From Microbacterium sp. BLY (GTDB taxonomy: Bacteria; Actinomycetota; Actinomycetes; Actinomycetales; Microbacteriaceae): a stretch of 64,000 bases of DNA. The notes beneath the pieces were generated by a model. It worked only from the letters and a program-made list of their open reading frames with translations, made no database searches and had not been told where the DNA came from. Location of the stretch: assembly GCF_017939615.1 (NCBI RefSeq), contig NZ_JAGKSR010000001.1:496001-560000 (forward strand). Direction: 5' to 3'. Shown piece by piece: positions 25,079 to 33,361 of the stretch (positions within the stretch are counted from its first letter, which is position 1; each line of letters opens with the position of its first letter). The translations under genes were made by a program, and so were the position numbers.

Positions 25079-25111
25079 GTTGACACTGTCCAACCAGGTT
25101 GACACTGTCCA
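25079..25111. promoter_or_regulatory. Tandem operator GTTGACACTGTCCA x2
   Basis: The 14-mer GTTGACACTGTCCA starts at 25079 (to 25092) and again at 25098, a 19-bp repeat. Each copy holds the palindrome GACA-C-TGTC. It sits between the TetR gene and the oxidoreductase gene, and TTGACA in each could also be a -35 element. Confidence 0.65.
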
Positions 25112-25123
25112 GATGGGAACCGC

Positions 25124-25747
25124 ATGTCCGCACTCGTCATCGACGGCCACCCCGACGCCCGCTCGCTCACCGCCGCCCTTGCCCGCCGTTACGCGGACGG
25201 CCACGGCGATGCGCGCCTGCTCGCGCTGCGCGACCTCGACTTCGACCCGAACCTGCGATTCGGCTACCGGGAGCGCATGACGCTCGAACCCGACCTCGTC
25301 GACGCGCGGCGCGCGCTCCACGACGCCGACGCGCTCGTGGTCGCCACCCCGCTGTGGTGGGGCTCGGTGCCCGCACTGCTCAAAGGGTTCTTCGACCGCA
25401 CCCTCCTCCCCCAGCAGGAGTATCGCTACACGAAGCGCGGACTCCCCCAGGGCCTCCTCCCGGCGCGGCACGGCCGGCTGCTCCTGCTCGCGGACACGCC
25501 CTGGTACGCCGTGCCGTTCACCGGGCTGCCCGCGCACACGCAGGTCGCCCGCAACACCCTGCGCTTCTGCGGCGTCCGCACCGTCCGCACGACGCGGATG
25601 CTGGGCGTGAAGCACGCCCGCCCCGCGACCATCACCGGATGGCTCGACCGGGCCGAGCGCCTCGGCGCCGGGGATGCGACGCGGGACCGCGCGCGTCAGG
25701 CCAGCGCGGCGGAAGCGGCCTCGTCCTCGGACGTCGCGACCAGCTGA
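25124..25747 (+). CDS. NAD(P)H:quinone oxidoreductase-like flavodoxin-fold protein
   Basis: A 207-residue flavodoxin-fold oxidoreductase of the NQO1/KefF/MdaB group. [20 protein letters not shown] is the N-terminal FMN/FAD phosphate-binding region, and [24 protein letters not shown] the flavin isoalloxazine motif. Such enzymes perform two-electron reduction of quinones or electrophiles. ATG 25124 follows GATGGGAACCGC, a weak ribosome site. The last 17 codons overlap the convergent rlmN gene by 52 nt; the C-terminal tail [16 protein letters not shown] is low-complexity and encoded inside that overlap, as if the original stop was lost. Confidence 0.85.
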   Translation: MSALVIDGHPDARSLTAALARRYADGHGDARLLALRDLDFDPNLRFGYRERMTLEPDLVDARRALHDADALVVATPLWWGSVPALLKGFFDRTLLPQQEYRYTKRGLPQGLLPARHGRLLLLADTPWYAVPFTGLPAHTQVARNTLRFCGVRTVRTTRMLGVKHARPATITGWLDRAERLGAGDATRDRARQASAAEAASSSDVATS

Positions 25748-26985
25748 CCGCACGCCCCGTCGATCTCCTTGCCGCGGGTGTCGCGGAGGGTCGTCGGGAT
25801 GCCGGCGTCGTTGAGCCGCCGCACGAACTCCTCGGTCACGTCCTTCTCCGAGGACGTCCAGATCGAGCCCGGCGTCGGGTTCAGCGGGATCGGGTTCACG
25901 TGCACCCACCCGCGACCGCGCTGGTTGAGCTTGTCCGCCAGCAGGTCGGCCCGCCAGGCGTGGTCGTTCATGTCCTTGATGAGCGCATACTCGATCGAGA
26001 CGCGCCGGCCGGTCTTCGCGTAGTAGTCGTAGGCCGCGTCCAGCGCCTCGTCGACCTTCCACCGCGAGTTCACCGGGATGAGCTCGTCACGCAGGTGGTC
26101 GTCCGGAGCATGGAGCGACAGCGCGAACGTGACCGGGATGTTCTCGTCGGCGAGCTTCCGGATCGCGGGCACGAGACCGACCGTGGAGACGGTGATCCCC
26201 CGTGCGCTCATGCCGAGCCCGTCGGGCTGCGGGGCGACCATGATGCGCACCGCGTCCATCACGCGCTTGTAGTTCGCGAGCGGCTCGCCCATGCCCATGA
26301 AGACGATGTTCGACACCCGCTCCATGCTGTGGTCGTCACGCTTCTTGCCGCCGAGCTCGCCGTTGGCGATGGCCCGGTTGGCCCGCACGATCTGCTCGAT
26401 GATCTCGGCCGTGGACATGTTGCGCGTCAGCCCCGCCTGGCCCGTGGCACAGAACGGGCAGTTCATGCCGCAGCCGGCCTGGCTCGACACGCACAGCGTG
26501 ATGCGGCCGGGGTAGCGCATGAGGACCGACTCGACGAGCGCGCCGTCGTGCAGCCGCCACAGGAACTTGATCGTGTCGCCGCGATCCGTCTCGAGCCGGC
26601 GCACCTCGGTCATGAGGGGCGGGAGCATGCCGCCGACGAGATCGTCGCGGATGGCGGCCGGAAGGTCCGTCATCTCGGCAGGGTCGGACGTGTAGTGACG
26701 GAAGTAGTGCGTCGCGAGCTGCTTGGCCCGGAACCCGGGGAGGCCCAGCTCCTTCACCTTCTCGATACGCTCGGCCGGGGTGAGGTCGGCGAGGTGCACG
26801 GGCGGCTTGCCGCGCTTCGGGCTCGCGAACTGCAGGAGCGGCCGCCCCTCGGCGTCCTTCTTCTGCGTCCACCCCTCGGTCGCGGGCCGCACCTGCGGGG
26901 TGCGGGTCTCGCGGATCGCCCCCGAACGGGACGACGCGGGCGCGGTCGCGGGGCGCGTGTCGGGCGTGCGGGGGTTCTCGGCCAT
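25696..26985 (-). CDS. rlmN: Dual-specificity 23S rRNA/tRNA adenine-C2 methyltransferase RlmN
   Basis: A 429-residue radical-SAM methylase that methylates A2503 in 23S rRNA and A37 in some tRNAs. The SAM cluster motif is CGMNCPFC (CxxxCxxC); the methyl-carrier cysteine is in DGACGQL near the C-terminus, and GMGEPLANY and ALSLHAPDD are the other family landmarks. The first 40 residues are a Pro/Arg/Thr-rich extension longer than in E. coli. TACCCT (26992-26997, minus strand) lies 6 nt before ATG 26985, with GGAGGG between, so a leaderless or minimal-leader start is likely. Its 3' end overlaps the convergent quinone-reductase gene. Confidence 0.95.
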   Translation of the reverse strand: MAENPRTPDTRPATAPASSRSGAIRETRTPQVRPATEGWTQKKDAEGRPLLQFASPKRGKPPVHLADLTPAERIEKVKELGLPGFRAKQLATHYFRHYTSDPAEMTDLPAAIRDDLVGGMLPPLMTEVRRLETDRGDTIKFLWRLHDGALVESVLMRYPGRITLCVSSQAGCGMNCPFCATGQAGLTRNMSTAEIIEQIVRANRAIANGELGGKKRDDHSMERVSNIVFMGMGEPLANYKRVMDAVRIMVAPQPDGLGMSARGITVSTVGLVPAIRKLADENIPVTFALSLHAPDDHLRDELIPVNSRWKVDEALDAAYDYYAKTGRRVSIEYALIKDMNDHAWRADLLADKLNQRGRGWVHVNPIPLNPTPGSIWTSSEKDVTEEFVRRLNDAGIPTTLRDTRGKEIDGACGQLVATSEDEAASAALA

Positions 26986-27060
26986 CCCTCCAGGGTACCG
27001 GGATGCGGGTGGGAGGCGGCTGGGCAGGCGAGTCAGCCGGCCGACCCGCGCATCACAGCT

Positions 27061-27070
27061 TGTAATGACA
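27061..27070. promoter_or_regulatory. GntR-type operator C (TGTAATGACA) before the KDPG aldolase gene
   Basis: Exact copy of operator B at 10178, here with flanks giving CTTGT-AATG-ACAAG. It overlaps TTGTAA (27060-27065), which with GAGAAT (27084-27089, 18-bp spacer) makes a plausible promoter. Confidence 0.55.
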
Positions 27071-27116
27071 AGTTGGGGTGCGCGAGAATGGGGCGTCCCC
27101 TCGATCTAGGAGCCGC

Positions 27117-27755
27117 ATGTCCGACCGTCTCGCCCGCGCCCGCACCACCGGCATCCTCGCCGTCCTCCGCGCCCCTTCGCCGGAGCAGGCCCTGGAGGCA
27201 TCGGAGGCGATCCTCCGCGGCGGGGTCTCCGGCATCGAGGTGACCTTCTCGACTCCTGACGCGCCGGCGGTGATCCGGGAGCTCATCGCCCGGCACGGCG
27301 ACACCGCGTACATCGGTGCCGGCACCGTCACGACGGCGGAGCAGGCGACTCAGGCCGCCGACGCGGGCGCCGCGTTCCTCGTCAGCCCCGGGACGCTCCC
27401 CGACCTCACCCGCGCCATGCTCGACACCGGCCGGGTCGTGATGACCGGGGCGATGACGCCCACGGAGGTCATGGGGGCACTCGAACTCGGCGTCGACGTC
27501 GTGAAGATCTTCCCCGCCTCCCTCGGCGGGCCGTCCTACCTCGGTGCGCTGCGCGGGCCGTTCCCCGACGCACCCCTCATGCCCACGGGCGGCGTGAAGC
27601 CCGACAACCTCGCCGACTGGTTCGCGGCCGGCGCCGTCGCGGTCGGCGCGGGCGGCGACCTCGCCAACGGCGCGGCGATCGCGAACGGCGACTGGGCGGA
27701 CATCGAGCAGCGCGCCGCGCGCTTCGCCGCCGCCCTCGCAGCCACGCGAGGCTGA
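27117..27755 (+). CDS. eda: 2-dehydro-3-deoxy-phosphogluconate (KDPG) aldolase-family protein
   Basis: A 212-residue class I aldolase of the KDPG/KHG family. ILAVLRAPSPEQAL opens the barrel, GIEVTFST carries the catalytic Glu, GAGTVTT the phosphate-site turn, and DVVKIFPAS the Schiff-base Lys; PTGGVKPDNL and GAGGDL close the phosphate site. It would cleave a 2-keto-3-deoxy-6-phospho sugar acid to pyruvate and a triose phosphate. ATG 27117 follows AGGAG. No partner kinase or dehydratase is adjacent; the upstream operator matches those of the pentose cluster at 10.2 kb, suggesting joint control. Confidence 0.9.
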   Translation: MSDRLARARTTGILAVLRAPSPEQALEASEAILRGGVSGIEVTFSTPDAPAVIRELIARHGDTAYIGAGTVTTAEQATQAADAGAAFLVSPGTLPDLTRAMLDTGRVVMTGAMTPTEVMGALELGVDVVKIFPASLGGPSYLGALRGPFPDAPLMPTGGVKPDNLADWFAAGAVAVGAGGDLANGAAIANGDWADIEQRAARFAAALAATRG

Positions 27756-27792
27756 GCCGTCGACCTCCGGGATCGTTTGGTATACCGGATGC

Positions 27793-28470
27793 ATGCGGAT
27801 ACGACGGATGGCGGCGGCCGTCGCGCTCGCGGGAACGCTGCTTCTCGCCTCGGCCTGTACCGCCGCACCCTCGGCACCGACCCCGGAGGCTCCCATGACC
27901 GACGCCACATCCGCCCTGCTCACCGCGGCCGCCGCAGGGGATGCTGACGGCGTCCGCCGCGCCCTCGACGCGGGCGCCGACATCGACGCGCGGGGCGACG
28001 GCGGCATGACCCCCCTGGTCGCGGCCACCAAAGCGAACCACGTCGACGCGGCGCGAGTGCTGATCGACGCCGGCGCCGACGTGAACGCCAAGGACTCCGC
28101 CTACCTCTACGCCGGCGCCCGCGGACACGACGAGATCCTGCGGATGACCCTCGATCACGGGGCCGACGTCCGCAGCACGAACCGCTTCGGCGGCACGGCG
28201 CTGATCCCGGCGTCCGAGCGGGGCCTGCGGCCGACGGTCGAGATCCTGCTGGAGGCGGGAGTCGATCCGAACCACGTCAACGACCTCGGCTGGACCGCCC
28301 TGCACGAGGCGATCGTGCTCGGCGACGGCTCCGCCCGCTACGTCGAGGTGGTGCGCGCCCTCCTCGACGGCGGCGCCGATGCGACCATCCGCGACGGCGA
28401 CGGCGTGCTGCCGGTCGACCTCGCGACCGACCGCGGGTACGACGCCATCGTCGCCGAGCTGCGGCGGTGA
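27793..28470 (+). CDS. Ankyrin-repeat lipoprotein
   Basis: A 225-residue secreted lipoprotein. The signal peptide MRIRRMAAAVALAGTLLLAS leads to a lipobox LASAC (Cys about 22), followed by a Pro/Ala tether and about five ankyrin repeats from residue 40 on. Recognisable repeat cores include RRALDAGADIDARG, ARVLIDAGADVNAKD, EILLEAGVDPNHVND and VRALLDGGADATIRDG. Its partner is unknown. It is coupled to the next permease-like gene by a 4-nt overlap (GTGA), so the two products may act together at the membrane. TATACC just upstream of ATG 27793 is a partial -10 match. Confidence 0.85.
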   Translation: MRIRRMAAAVALAGTLLLASACTAAPSAPTPEAPMTDATSALLTAAAAGDADGVRRALDAGADIDARGDGGMTPLVAATKANHVDAARVLIDAGADVNAKDSAYLYAGARGHDEILRMTLDHGADVRSTNRFGGTALIPASERGLRPTVEILLEAGVDPNHVNDLGWTALHEAIVLGDGSARYVEVVRALLDGGADATIRDGDGVLPVDLATDRGYDAIVAELRR

Positions 28471-29216
28471 CGGCCCTCGATCCCTGGGCCTGGGCCGCGC
28501 TCGGCGCGGCCGCGGTCGTCATCGGGATCTCGAAGACCGCCCTTCCGGGCGGCAGCATCCTCGCGATCGCGCTGTTCGCCGCGGTCCTCCCCGCACGCAC
28601 GTCGACGGCCGCGATGCTCCTGCTGCTCATGGTGGGCGACGTGTTCGCCCTGCTCGCGTACCGCCGGCACGCGCACTGGCCCACGCTGCTGCGGCTCGCT
28701 CCGGCCGTCGTGGCCGGGCTCCTCCTCGGCTTCGCCTTCCTCGCCCTCACCGGCGACGGCATCGTGCGCCGCGCCATCGGCGTCATCCTGCTGCTCATGA
28801 TCGCCGTGACCCTGTGGCGGCGCTGGCGGCAGACCAGGGCGGAGCAGGAGGTCGCCGCCCGCGGGGGCATCGTGCTCGCCGGGGTCTACGGGACGCTCGG
28901 CGGCTTCACGACCATGGTCGCCAACGCGGGCGGGCCGGTGATGTCGATGTACTTCCTCGCCACGCGCACACCCGTCCAGGTGTTCCTCGGCACCTCCGCC
29001 TGGTTCTTCGCGATCATCAACGTGATCAAGGTGCCGTTCCTCGCCGGGATCGGACTGTTGACCGGTCCCGTGCTGCTCACCGACGCGATCCTCGCGCCGC
29101 TCGTGGTGCTCGGCGCGCTGCTCGGGCTGCGGCTGGCGCGCCGCCTCGACCAGCGGCTCTTCGACCGCATCGTGATCGTGCTGACGGTGCTCGGCGCCGT
29201 CTACCTCCTGCTCTAG
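28467..29216 (+). CDS. TauE/SafE-family permease
   Basis: A 249-residue membrane protein with about seven to eight hydrophobic segments. The family duplication is visible in GISKTALPGGSILAIALFA near residues 20-38 and GGFTTMVANAGGPVMSMYFLA near 145-165, with GTSAWFFAIINVIKVP between. Members export or import sulfoacetate, taurine-derived sulfonates, sulfite or other organic anions. Start GTG 28467 overlaps the ankyrin gene stop. Substrate cannot be told. A repeat cluster capable of forming a hairpin follows its stop. Confidence 0.85.
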   Translation: MTALDPWAWAALGAAAVVIGISKTALPGGSILAIALFAAVLPARTSTAAMLLLLMVGDVFALLAYRRHAHWPTLLRLAPAVVAGLLLGFAFLALTGDGIVRRAIGVILLLMIAVTLWRRWRQTRAEQEVAARGGIVLAGVYGTLGGFTTMVANAGGPVMSMYFLATRTPVQVFLGTSAWFFAIINVIKVPFLAGIGLLTGPVLLTDAILAPLVVLGALLGLRLARRLDQRLFDRIVIVLTVLGAVYLLL

Positions 29217-29220
29217 CCCA

Positions 29221-29329
29221 TCGACACGCTCAAGGCGCTCCGACAGGCTCCGGCCCTTCGACAGGCTCAGGAACCCAAGGCCCTTCGGCAGGCTCGGGAG
29301 CCGGCGGTGGGTCGCTGAGCCTGTCGAAG
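29221..29329. repeat. Dispersed-repeat cluster, also a likely bidirectional terminator
   Basis: Four degenerate direct units (29221, 29238, 29254, 29281) share the core TTCGACAGGCTCAGG, and a fifth is inverted. CTTCGACAGGCTCAG (29256-29270) pairs perfectly with CTGAGCCTGTCGAAG (29315-29329). It fills the gap between two convergent genes. Confidence 0.8.
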
Positions 29330-29333
29330 CGCG

Positions 29334-30167
29334 TCAGTCGAGGAAGATGTCCGGGAACAGCGCGCTGTCCGGAGTCCCCGGCACGGCGGCGTAGCCGGAG
29401 AAGTCGGTGACGCCGTTCGCCTCCAGCACGTCCTCCACGATGAGCGTCTGCCCCGTGTACGAACGCGCCGGCTGGGTGAGCACGGCGTGCGCCGCGTCGG
29501 CGTAGATGTCGGCCGTGCGGCTCGCCGCCATCACCCGGTCGCCGCCGAGGAGGTTCTGCACCGCCGCCGTCGCGATGGTCGTGCGCGGCCACAGCGTGTT
29601 GGCGGCGATACCGTCCTCAGCGAACTCCGCCGCGAGCCCGAGCGTGACCATCGTCATCCCGAACTTCGCCAGCGTGTACCCGGTGTGCGCGCCGAGCCAC
29701 TTCGGCGTGGGGTTGAGGGGCGGCGAGAGGGAGAGGATGTGCGGGTTCTCGGCGTCCTTGAGGATCGGGACCGCCGCGCGGGAGAGCATGAACGTGCCGC
29801 GGACGTTGACGTCCTGCATCAGGTCGTACTTCTTGGCGGAGAGGTCGAGGGACCGGGAGAGGTCGATGACGCTGGCGTTGTTGATGACGATGTCGATGCC
29901 GCCGAACTCGCCCTGCGTCTTCATGACGGCCTCGGTGATGTGGTCGTCGTCGCGCACGTCACCCACGATGGGGAGGGCCTGACCGCCGGCGGCGCGGATC
30001 TGCTCGGCCGCGCTGTGCACCGTGCCCTCGAGCTTCGGGTGCGGGGCGTCCGTCTTCGCGAGCATCGCGATGTTCGCCCCGTCGGCCGCGGCGCGCAGGG
30101 CGATCGCGAGGCCGATCCCCCGGCTTCCGCCCGACATGAGGATGGTCTTTCCAGCGAGTGTGCTCAT
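29334..30167 (-). CDS. SDR oxidoreductase, HSDL2-like
   Basis: A 277-residue short-chain dehydrogenase. MSGGSRGIG is the cofactor loop, INNAS the NNAG equivalent, and HILSLSPPLNPTPKW ... GYTLAKFG supplies Ser, Tyr and Lys. The KTDAPHPKLEGTVHSAAEQI and LSLSPPLN stretches are typical of hydroxysteroid-dehydrogenase-like-2 proteins, thought to act on fatty-acyl substrates. ATG 30167 is chosen because MSTLAGKT begins the Rossmann fold; the upstream extension runs into operator-like repeats. It follows the second SDR gene by 80 bp, both reading leftward. Confidence 0.85.
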   Translation of the reverse strand: MSTLAGKTILMSGGSRGIGLAIALRAAADGANIAMLAKTDAPHPKLEGTVHSAAEQIRAAGGQALPIVGDVRDDDHITEAVMKTQGEFGGIDIVINNASVIDLSRSLDLSAKKYDLMQDVNVRGTFMLSRAAVPILKDAENPHILSLSPPLNPTPKWLGAHTGYTLAKFGMTMVTLGLAAEFAEDGIAANTLWPRTTIATAAVQNLLGGDRVMAASRTADIYADAAHAVLTQPARSYTGQTLIVEDVLEANGVTDFSGYAAVPGTPDSALFPDIFLD

Positions 30168-30175
30168 GGTTCTCG

Positions 30176-30236
30176 TTTCGAATCGCTTGATTGGCGGGGT
30201 TTCCGGTTCGAATCGGACCATTCAGGCGATTCGAAA
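30176..30236. promoter_or_regulatory. TTCGAATC repeat cluster between two SDR genes
   Basis: TTTCGAATCGC (30176-30186) pairs perfectly with GCGATTCGAAA (30226-30236), and GGTTCGAATCGGACC lies between. Three copies of one octamer in 61 bp suggest regulator binding upstream of the HSDL2-like gene, or a terminator of the preceding gene. Confidence 0.45.
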
Positions 30237-30247
30237 GCCGGGAGGCG

Positions 30248-31006
30248 TCACCGGGGAGCCATGCGGATGGCGCCGTCGAGGCGGATGGTCTCGCCGTTGA
30301 GGTAGCCGTTCTCGACGATCTGCTGCACGAGGGCGGCGTACTCGTCGGGACGACCGAGGCGAGCGGGGAACGGCACCTGCTGGCCGAGCGAGTCCTGCGC
30401 CTCCTGCGGCAGGCCCATGAGCATCGGGGTCTCCATGATGCCGGGCGCGATCGTGCACACGCGGATGGCGTGACGGGCGAGCTCGCGGGCGATCGGGAGG
30501 GTCATGGCGTGCACGCCGCCCTTGGACGCGGAGTAGGCCGGCTGCCCGATCTGCCCGTCGAAGGCCGCGACACTCGCGGTGTTCACGATGACGCCGCGCT
30601 CCTCGTCGTGCGGCTCGTTCGCCGCGATGACGGCCGCGGCCTGGGAGATGACGTTGAAGGTGCCGACGAGGTTGATGCGCACGATGCGCTCGAAGTCGGC
30701 GAGGACGGCGGGGGTGCCGTCGCGGTCGAGCACCTTGGCCGGCGGGGCGATGCCCGCGCAGTTGACGACCACCCGCAGCGGCGCGGCGGCCTGCGCCGCG
30801 GCGACCGCGGCCTGGACCTCGTCGACACTCGTCACATCCGCGGCGACGAAGAGCCCCCCGAGCTCGGCCGCGATCTCCTCCCCCTTCGACGAGGCGAGGT
30901 CGATGATGGTGACGTGCGCGCCGGCGGCCGTGAGCCGACGGGCGGTGGCCAGTCCCAGTCCGGAGGCGCCGCCGGTGACGAGGGCACCCTGTCCGCTGAT
31001 CTGCAT
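30248..31006 (-). CDS. SDR, 3-hydroxyacyl-CoA dehydrogenase type (HSD17B10-like)
   Basis: A 252-residue SDR. Motifs are TGGASGLG, VNCAGIAPP, NTASVAAFDGQ and YSASKGG, followed by CTIAPGIMETPM. The NCAGIAPPAKV and FDGQIGQPAYSASK forms are typical of type-II 3-hydroxyacyl-CoA (2-methyl-3-hydroxybutyryl-CoA) dehydrogenases in branched-chain and fatty-acid breakdown. ATG 31006 follows AAGGAGAA. It precedes the HSDL2-like SDR; together with the acyl-CoA hydrolase at 45 kb this hints at acyl-CoA metabolism, but no thiolase or acyl-CoA dehydrogenase is adjacent. Confidence 0.88.
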   Translation of the reverse strand: MQISGQGALVTGGASGLGLATARRLTAAGAHVTIIDLASSKGEEIAAELGGLFVAADVTSVDEVQAAVAAAQAAAPLRVVVNCAGIAPPAKVLDRDGTPAVLADFERIVRINLVGTFNVISQAAAVIAANEPHDEERGVIVNTASVAAFDGQIGQPAYSASKGGVHAMTLPIARELARHAIRVCTIAPGIMETPMLMGLPQEAQDSLGQQVPFPARLGRPDEYAALVQQIVENGYLNGETIRLDGAIRMAPR

Positions 31007-31140
31007 CTGATGTTCTCCTTCGAACGTCGTCGTGGGACATGCATGGAACGCAGTCCCAGCCTATGCGGTTCTTGGTTTCATCGCAGGCCCGCCGCGTCGC
31101 CCCCGAGCCTACGACACCGAGGTTCCGGCAGGATGAGGAG

Positions 31141-31866
31141 GTGAGCATCCCCGCAGCGTCCATCGAGGTGCCCGACCGCGTGCGCCATCTCGCCGCCGGC
31201 GCCGCGCTGACGCCGGTCTGGCGCAACGCGATCGGCGGCCTCACCTTCCGCACCGACGACGGCCGGTACATCAAGTGGGGCCCGCACGACCCCGAGGCCA
31301 CCATGCGCGACGAGGCCGAGCGGATGCGCTGGGCGCGCACCTGGATCACCGTGCCCGACGTGATCGCGCAGGGCCAGGACGAGGCGCACGAGTGGCTCGT
31401 CACGGCGGCGCTCCCCGGGCACAGCGCCGTGGACCCGTGCTGGGCCTCGTCGCCGGAGACCGCCGTGCGCGCGGTCGGTCTCGGTCTCCGGGCCCTGCAC
31501 GACGCCCTCCCCGTCGCGGAGTGCCCGTGGACCTGGAGCCCGGACGAGCGCATCGCGAATGCTGCGGTCCGCGGCACGACGGTGCCGACCGATCTGCACG
31601 AGGCACCGTCGATCGACCGCCTCGTCGTGTGCCACGGTGACGCCTGCCTCCCCAACACACTGCTCGACGACGACGGCCGCCCCCTGGCCCACGTGGACCT
31701 CGCCGCGCTCGGGGTCGCCGACCGGTGGGCCGACATCGCCGTGGGGGCGATGAGCACGCTGTGGAACTTCGGCCCGGGCTGGGAGGACACGCTGATCGCC
31801 GCGTACGGCGTCGACCCGGACCGCACCCGCCTCGAGTACTACCGGCGGCTGTGGAACGCGACCTGA
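31141..31866 (+). CDS. Aminoglycoside 3'-phosphotransferase-like kinase
   Basis: A 241-residue protein of the APH(3')/choline-kinase fold. The catalytic loop VCHGDACLPNTLLDDDGR has the HGDxxxxN Brenner motif, and the following HVDLAALGVADRWADIAVG supplies the metal-binding Asp and the APH(3')-type GVADRxxDIA signature. The nucleotide-binding Lys is in DGRYIKWGPH. Start GTG 31141 directly follows GATGAGGAG, closer than ideal; the frame is open upstream to 31039. It is slightly shorter than the 260-270 residues usual for APH(3'). It sits in ordinary chromosomal context with host-like codon use and no mobile element, so an intrinsic kinase is more likely than an acquired resistance gene. Confidence 0.8.
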   Translation: MSIPAASIEVPDRVRHLAAGAALTPVWRNAIGGLTFRTDDGRYIKWGPHDPEATMRDEAERMRWARTWITVPDVIAQGQDEAHEWLVTAALPGHSAVDPCWASSPETAVRAVGLGLRALHDALPVAECPWTWSPDERIANAAVRGTTVPTDLHEAPSIDRLVVCHGDACLPNTLLDDDGRPLAHVDLAALGVADRWADIAVGAMSTLWNFGPGWEDTLIAAYGVDPDRTRLEYYRRLWNAT

Positions 31867-31878
31867 ATCGTCACCGCC

Positions 31879-33351
31879 TCACGCTTCCGGATGCGCGTCG
31901 CTGAGGAGGCTCCCGTCGGCGGGACGCCGATCCCAGGACGGCTTCCGCAGCGCATAGAACAGCAACGGCGGAGCACCGAGCACGACGATCACCAGACCCA
32001 CGATCCACGGGTACGCGGCGGCCGGGAAGGCCGTGAACCCCTGCGGCGGGATGAAGGCGAGCACGAACGCCGCGAGGCAGGCGACGAAACCGACCCCGGC
32101 GACGAACGGCAGCGCCTTCACCCGGTACGCCCGCGGGACGTCCGGCGCCTTGCGCCGCAGCACCATCGCCGAGGCGAACATGAGCATGTACATGATGAGG
32201 TACAGGGCGGCGGCCATGTCGATCAGCGCGACGAACGCGGCGCTGACGTTGGGAACCACGATGAAGATCGCCGCGAGGATCGTGACGATCGTGCCCTGGA
32301 GCATCAGGATGCCCGACTGCACCCCGGCCTTGTTGCGCTTCTGCAGCAGCGGCGGCAGCAGTCCCGTCTCCGCGGCCGCCAGCACGCCCTTCGACGGACC
32401 GGCCACCCAGGTGACGACCGAGGCGAGGGCTCCGGCGGCGATGAGCGCCGAGACGACGGCGGTCGCCCAGCTCATGTCCCAGTGGTCGAAGTACTCCCCG
32501 AACGCGAGCATGATGCCGTTGGTCAGCCCGAGCTTCTTCTCGGGCACCGCGACCGAGATCGCGATGGTCGGCAGGATGAACACGAGCAGGATGAGACCGG
32601 CGGCGAGGAACACCGAGCGCGGGTAGCCCTTGCCCGGGTCCTTCATCTGGTTCACATGGACGGCGTTCACCTCCATACCGGCGTACGCGAGCACGTTCGA
32701 CACGATGAGCACGATGGAGGCCAGGCCCGTGAACGGCGGGATGATCGCCGAGGCGTCCAGCGGCACCTGGCTCTTCTCCCCGCTGAACACCCAGATGGCC
32801 CCGAACACGATCAGCATGATCGCCGGGAGCACCGTACCGAGGATGCCTCCCCAGGAGCCCAGCTTCGCGAAGAGGTCGCCGCCGCGGAGGGTGACCAGGG
32901 TGGAACCCCAGTAGAAGACGATGATGATGACCGCGGTGAAGAACCCGGAGCTGGACAGCGAGGGATCAAGGAAGACGAAGGCGAGAGCGCCCGCGACGAA
33001 CGCGAGCTGCGTGGGGAACCAGACCACGTTCTGGATCCACTGCAGCCACACCGCCGTGAACCCCCAGCGGTTACCGAGGGCCTCCCGCACCCAGACGTAC
33101 ACGCCGCCCTTCCACCCGGTCGCCAGTTCGGCGGCGACGAGGGCGGTGGGGATGAGGAAGACGATCGCCGGGATGATGTACAGCGTGACGCTGCCCAGAC
33201 CGTAGATCGCCATCGCGGGAAGGGACCGCAGGCTCGCCACGACGACGAGCGTGAGGAGGGCGAGCTGGCCGACGCCGAGGACGGCGACGGCGGGACGGGA
33301 GACCTGCGGCGTCGAGGCCGCACCGGTCGCACCAGACTGCTGCGCAGACAT
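31879..33351 (-). CDS. gadC: APC-family amino-acid antiporter, probable glutamate/GABA exchanger (GadC-like)
   Basis: A 490-residue permease with about twelve hydrophobic segments of the glutamate:GABA antiporter branch. The first unwound helix region is VASLRSLPAMAIYGLGSVTLY, and NVLAYAGMEVNAVHVNQMKDPGKGYP is typical of GadC/YjeM-like proteins. It starts 10 nt after the glutamate decarboxylase gene, with GAGGAGG before ATG 33351, so the pair is an operon exporting GABA in exchange for glutamate and consuming protons. The C-terminal soluble tail SWDRRPADGSLLSDAHPEA is shorter than the pH-gating plug of E. coli GadC. Confidence 0.85.
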   Translation of the reverse strand: MSAQQSGATGAASTPQVSRPAVAVLGVGQLALLTLVVVASLRSLPAMAIYGLGSVTLYIIPAIVFLIPTALVAAELATGWKGGVYVWVREALGNRWGFTAVWLQWIQNVVWFPTQLAFVAGALAFVFLDPSLSSSGFFTAVIIIVFYWGSTLVTLRGGDLFAKLGSWGGILGTVLPAIMLIVFGAIWVFSGEKSQVPLDASAIIPPFTGLASIVLIVSNVLAYAGMEVNAVHVNQMKDPGKGYPRSVFLAAGLILLVFILPTIAISVAVPEKKLGLTNGIMLAFGEYFDHWDMSWATAVVSALIAAGALASVVTWVAGPSKGVLAAAETGLLPPLLQKRNKAGVQSGILMLQGTIVTILAAIFIVVPNVSAAFVALIDMAAALYLIMYMLMFASAMVLRRKAPDVPRAYRVKALPFVAGVGFVACLAAFVLAFIPPQGFTAFPAAAYPWIVGLVIVVLGAPPLLFYALRKPSWDRRPADGSLLSDAHPEA

Positions 33352-33361
33352 ATCGGCCTCC

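Noticed and set aside
29221-29329. CRISPR array
   Set aside because: The repeats are degenerate, unequally spaced, lack distinct spacers, and no cas gene is present.
31141-31866. Recently acquired antibiotic-resistance gene
   Set aside because: No insertion sequence, integron or codon-usage shift surrounds it.
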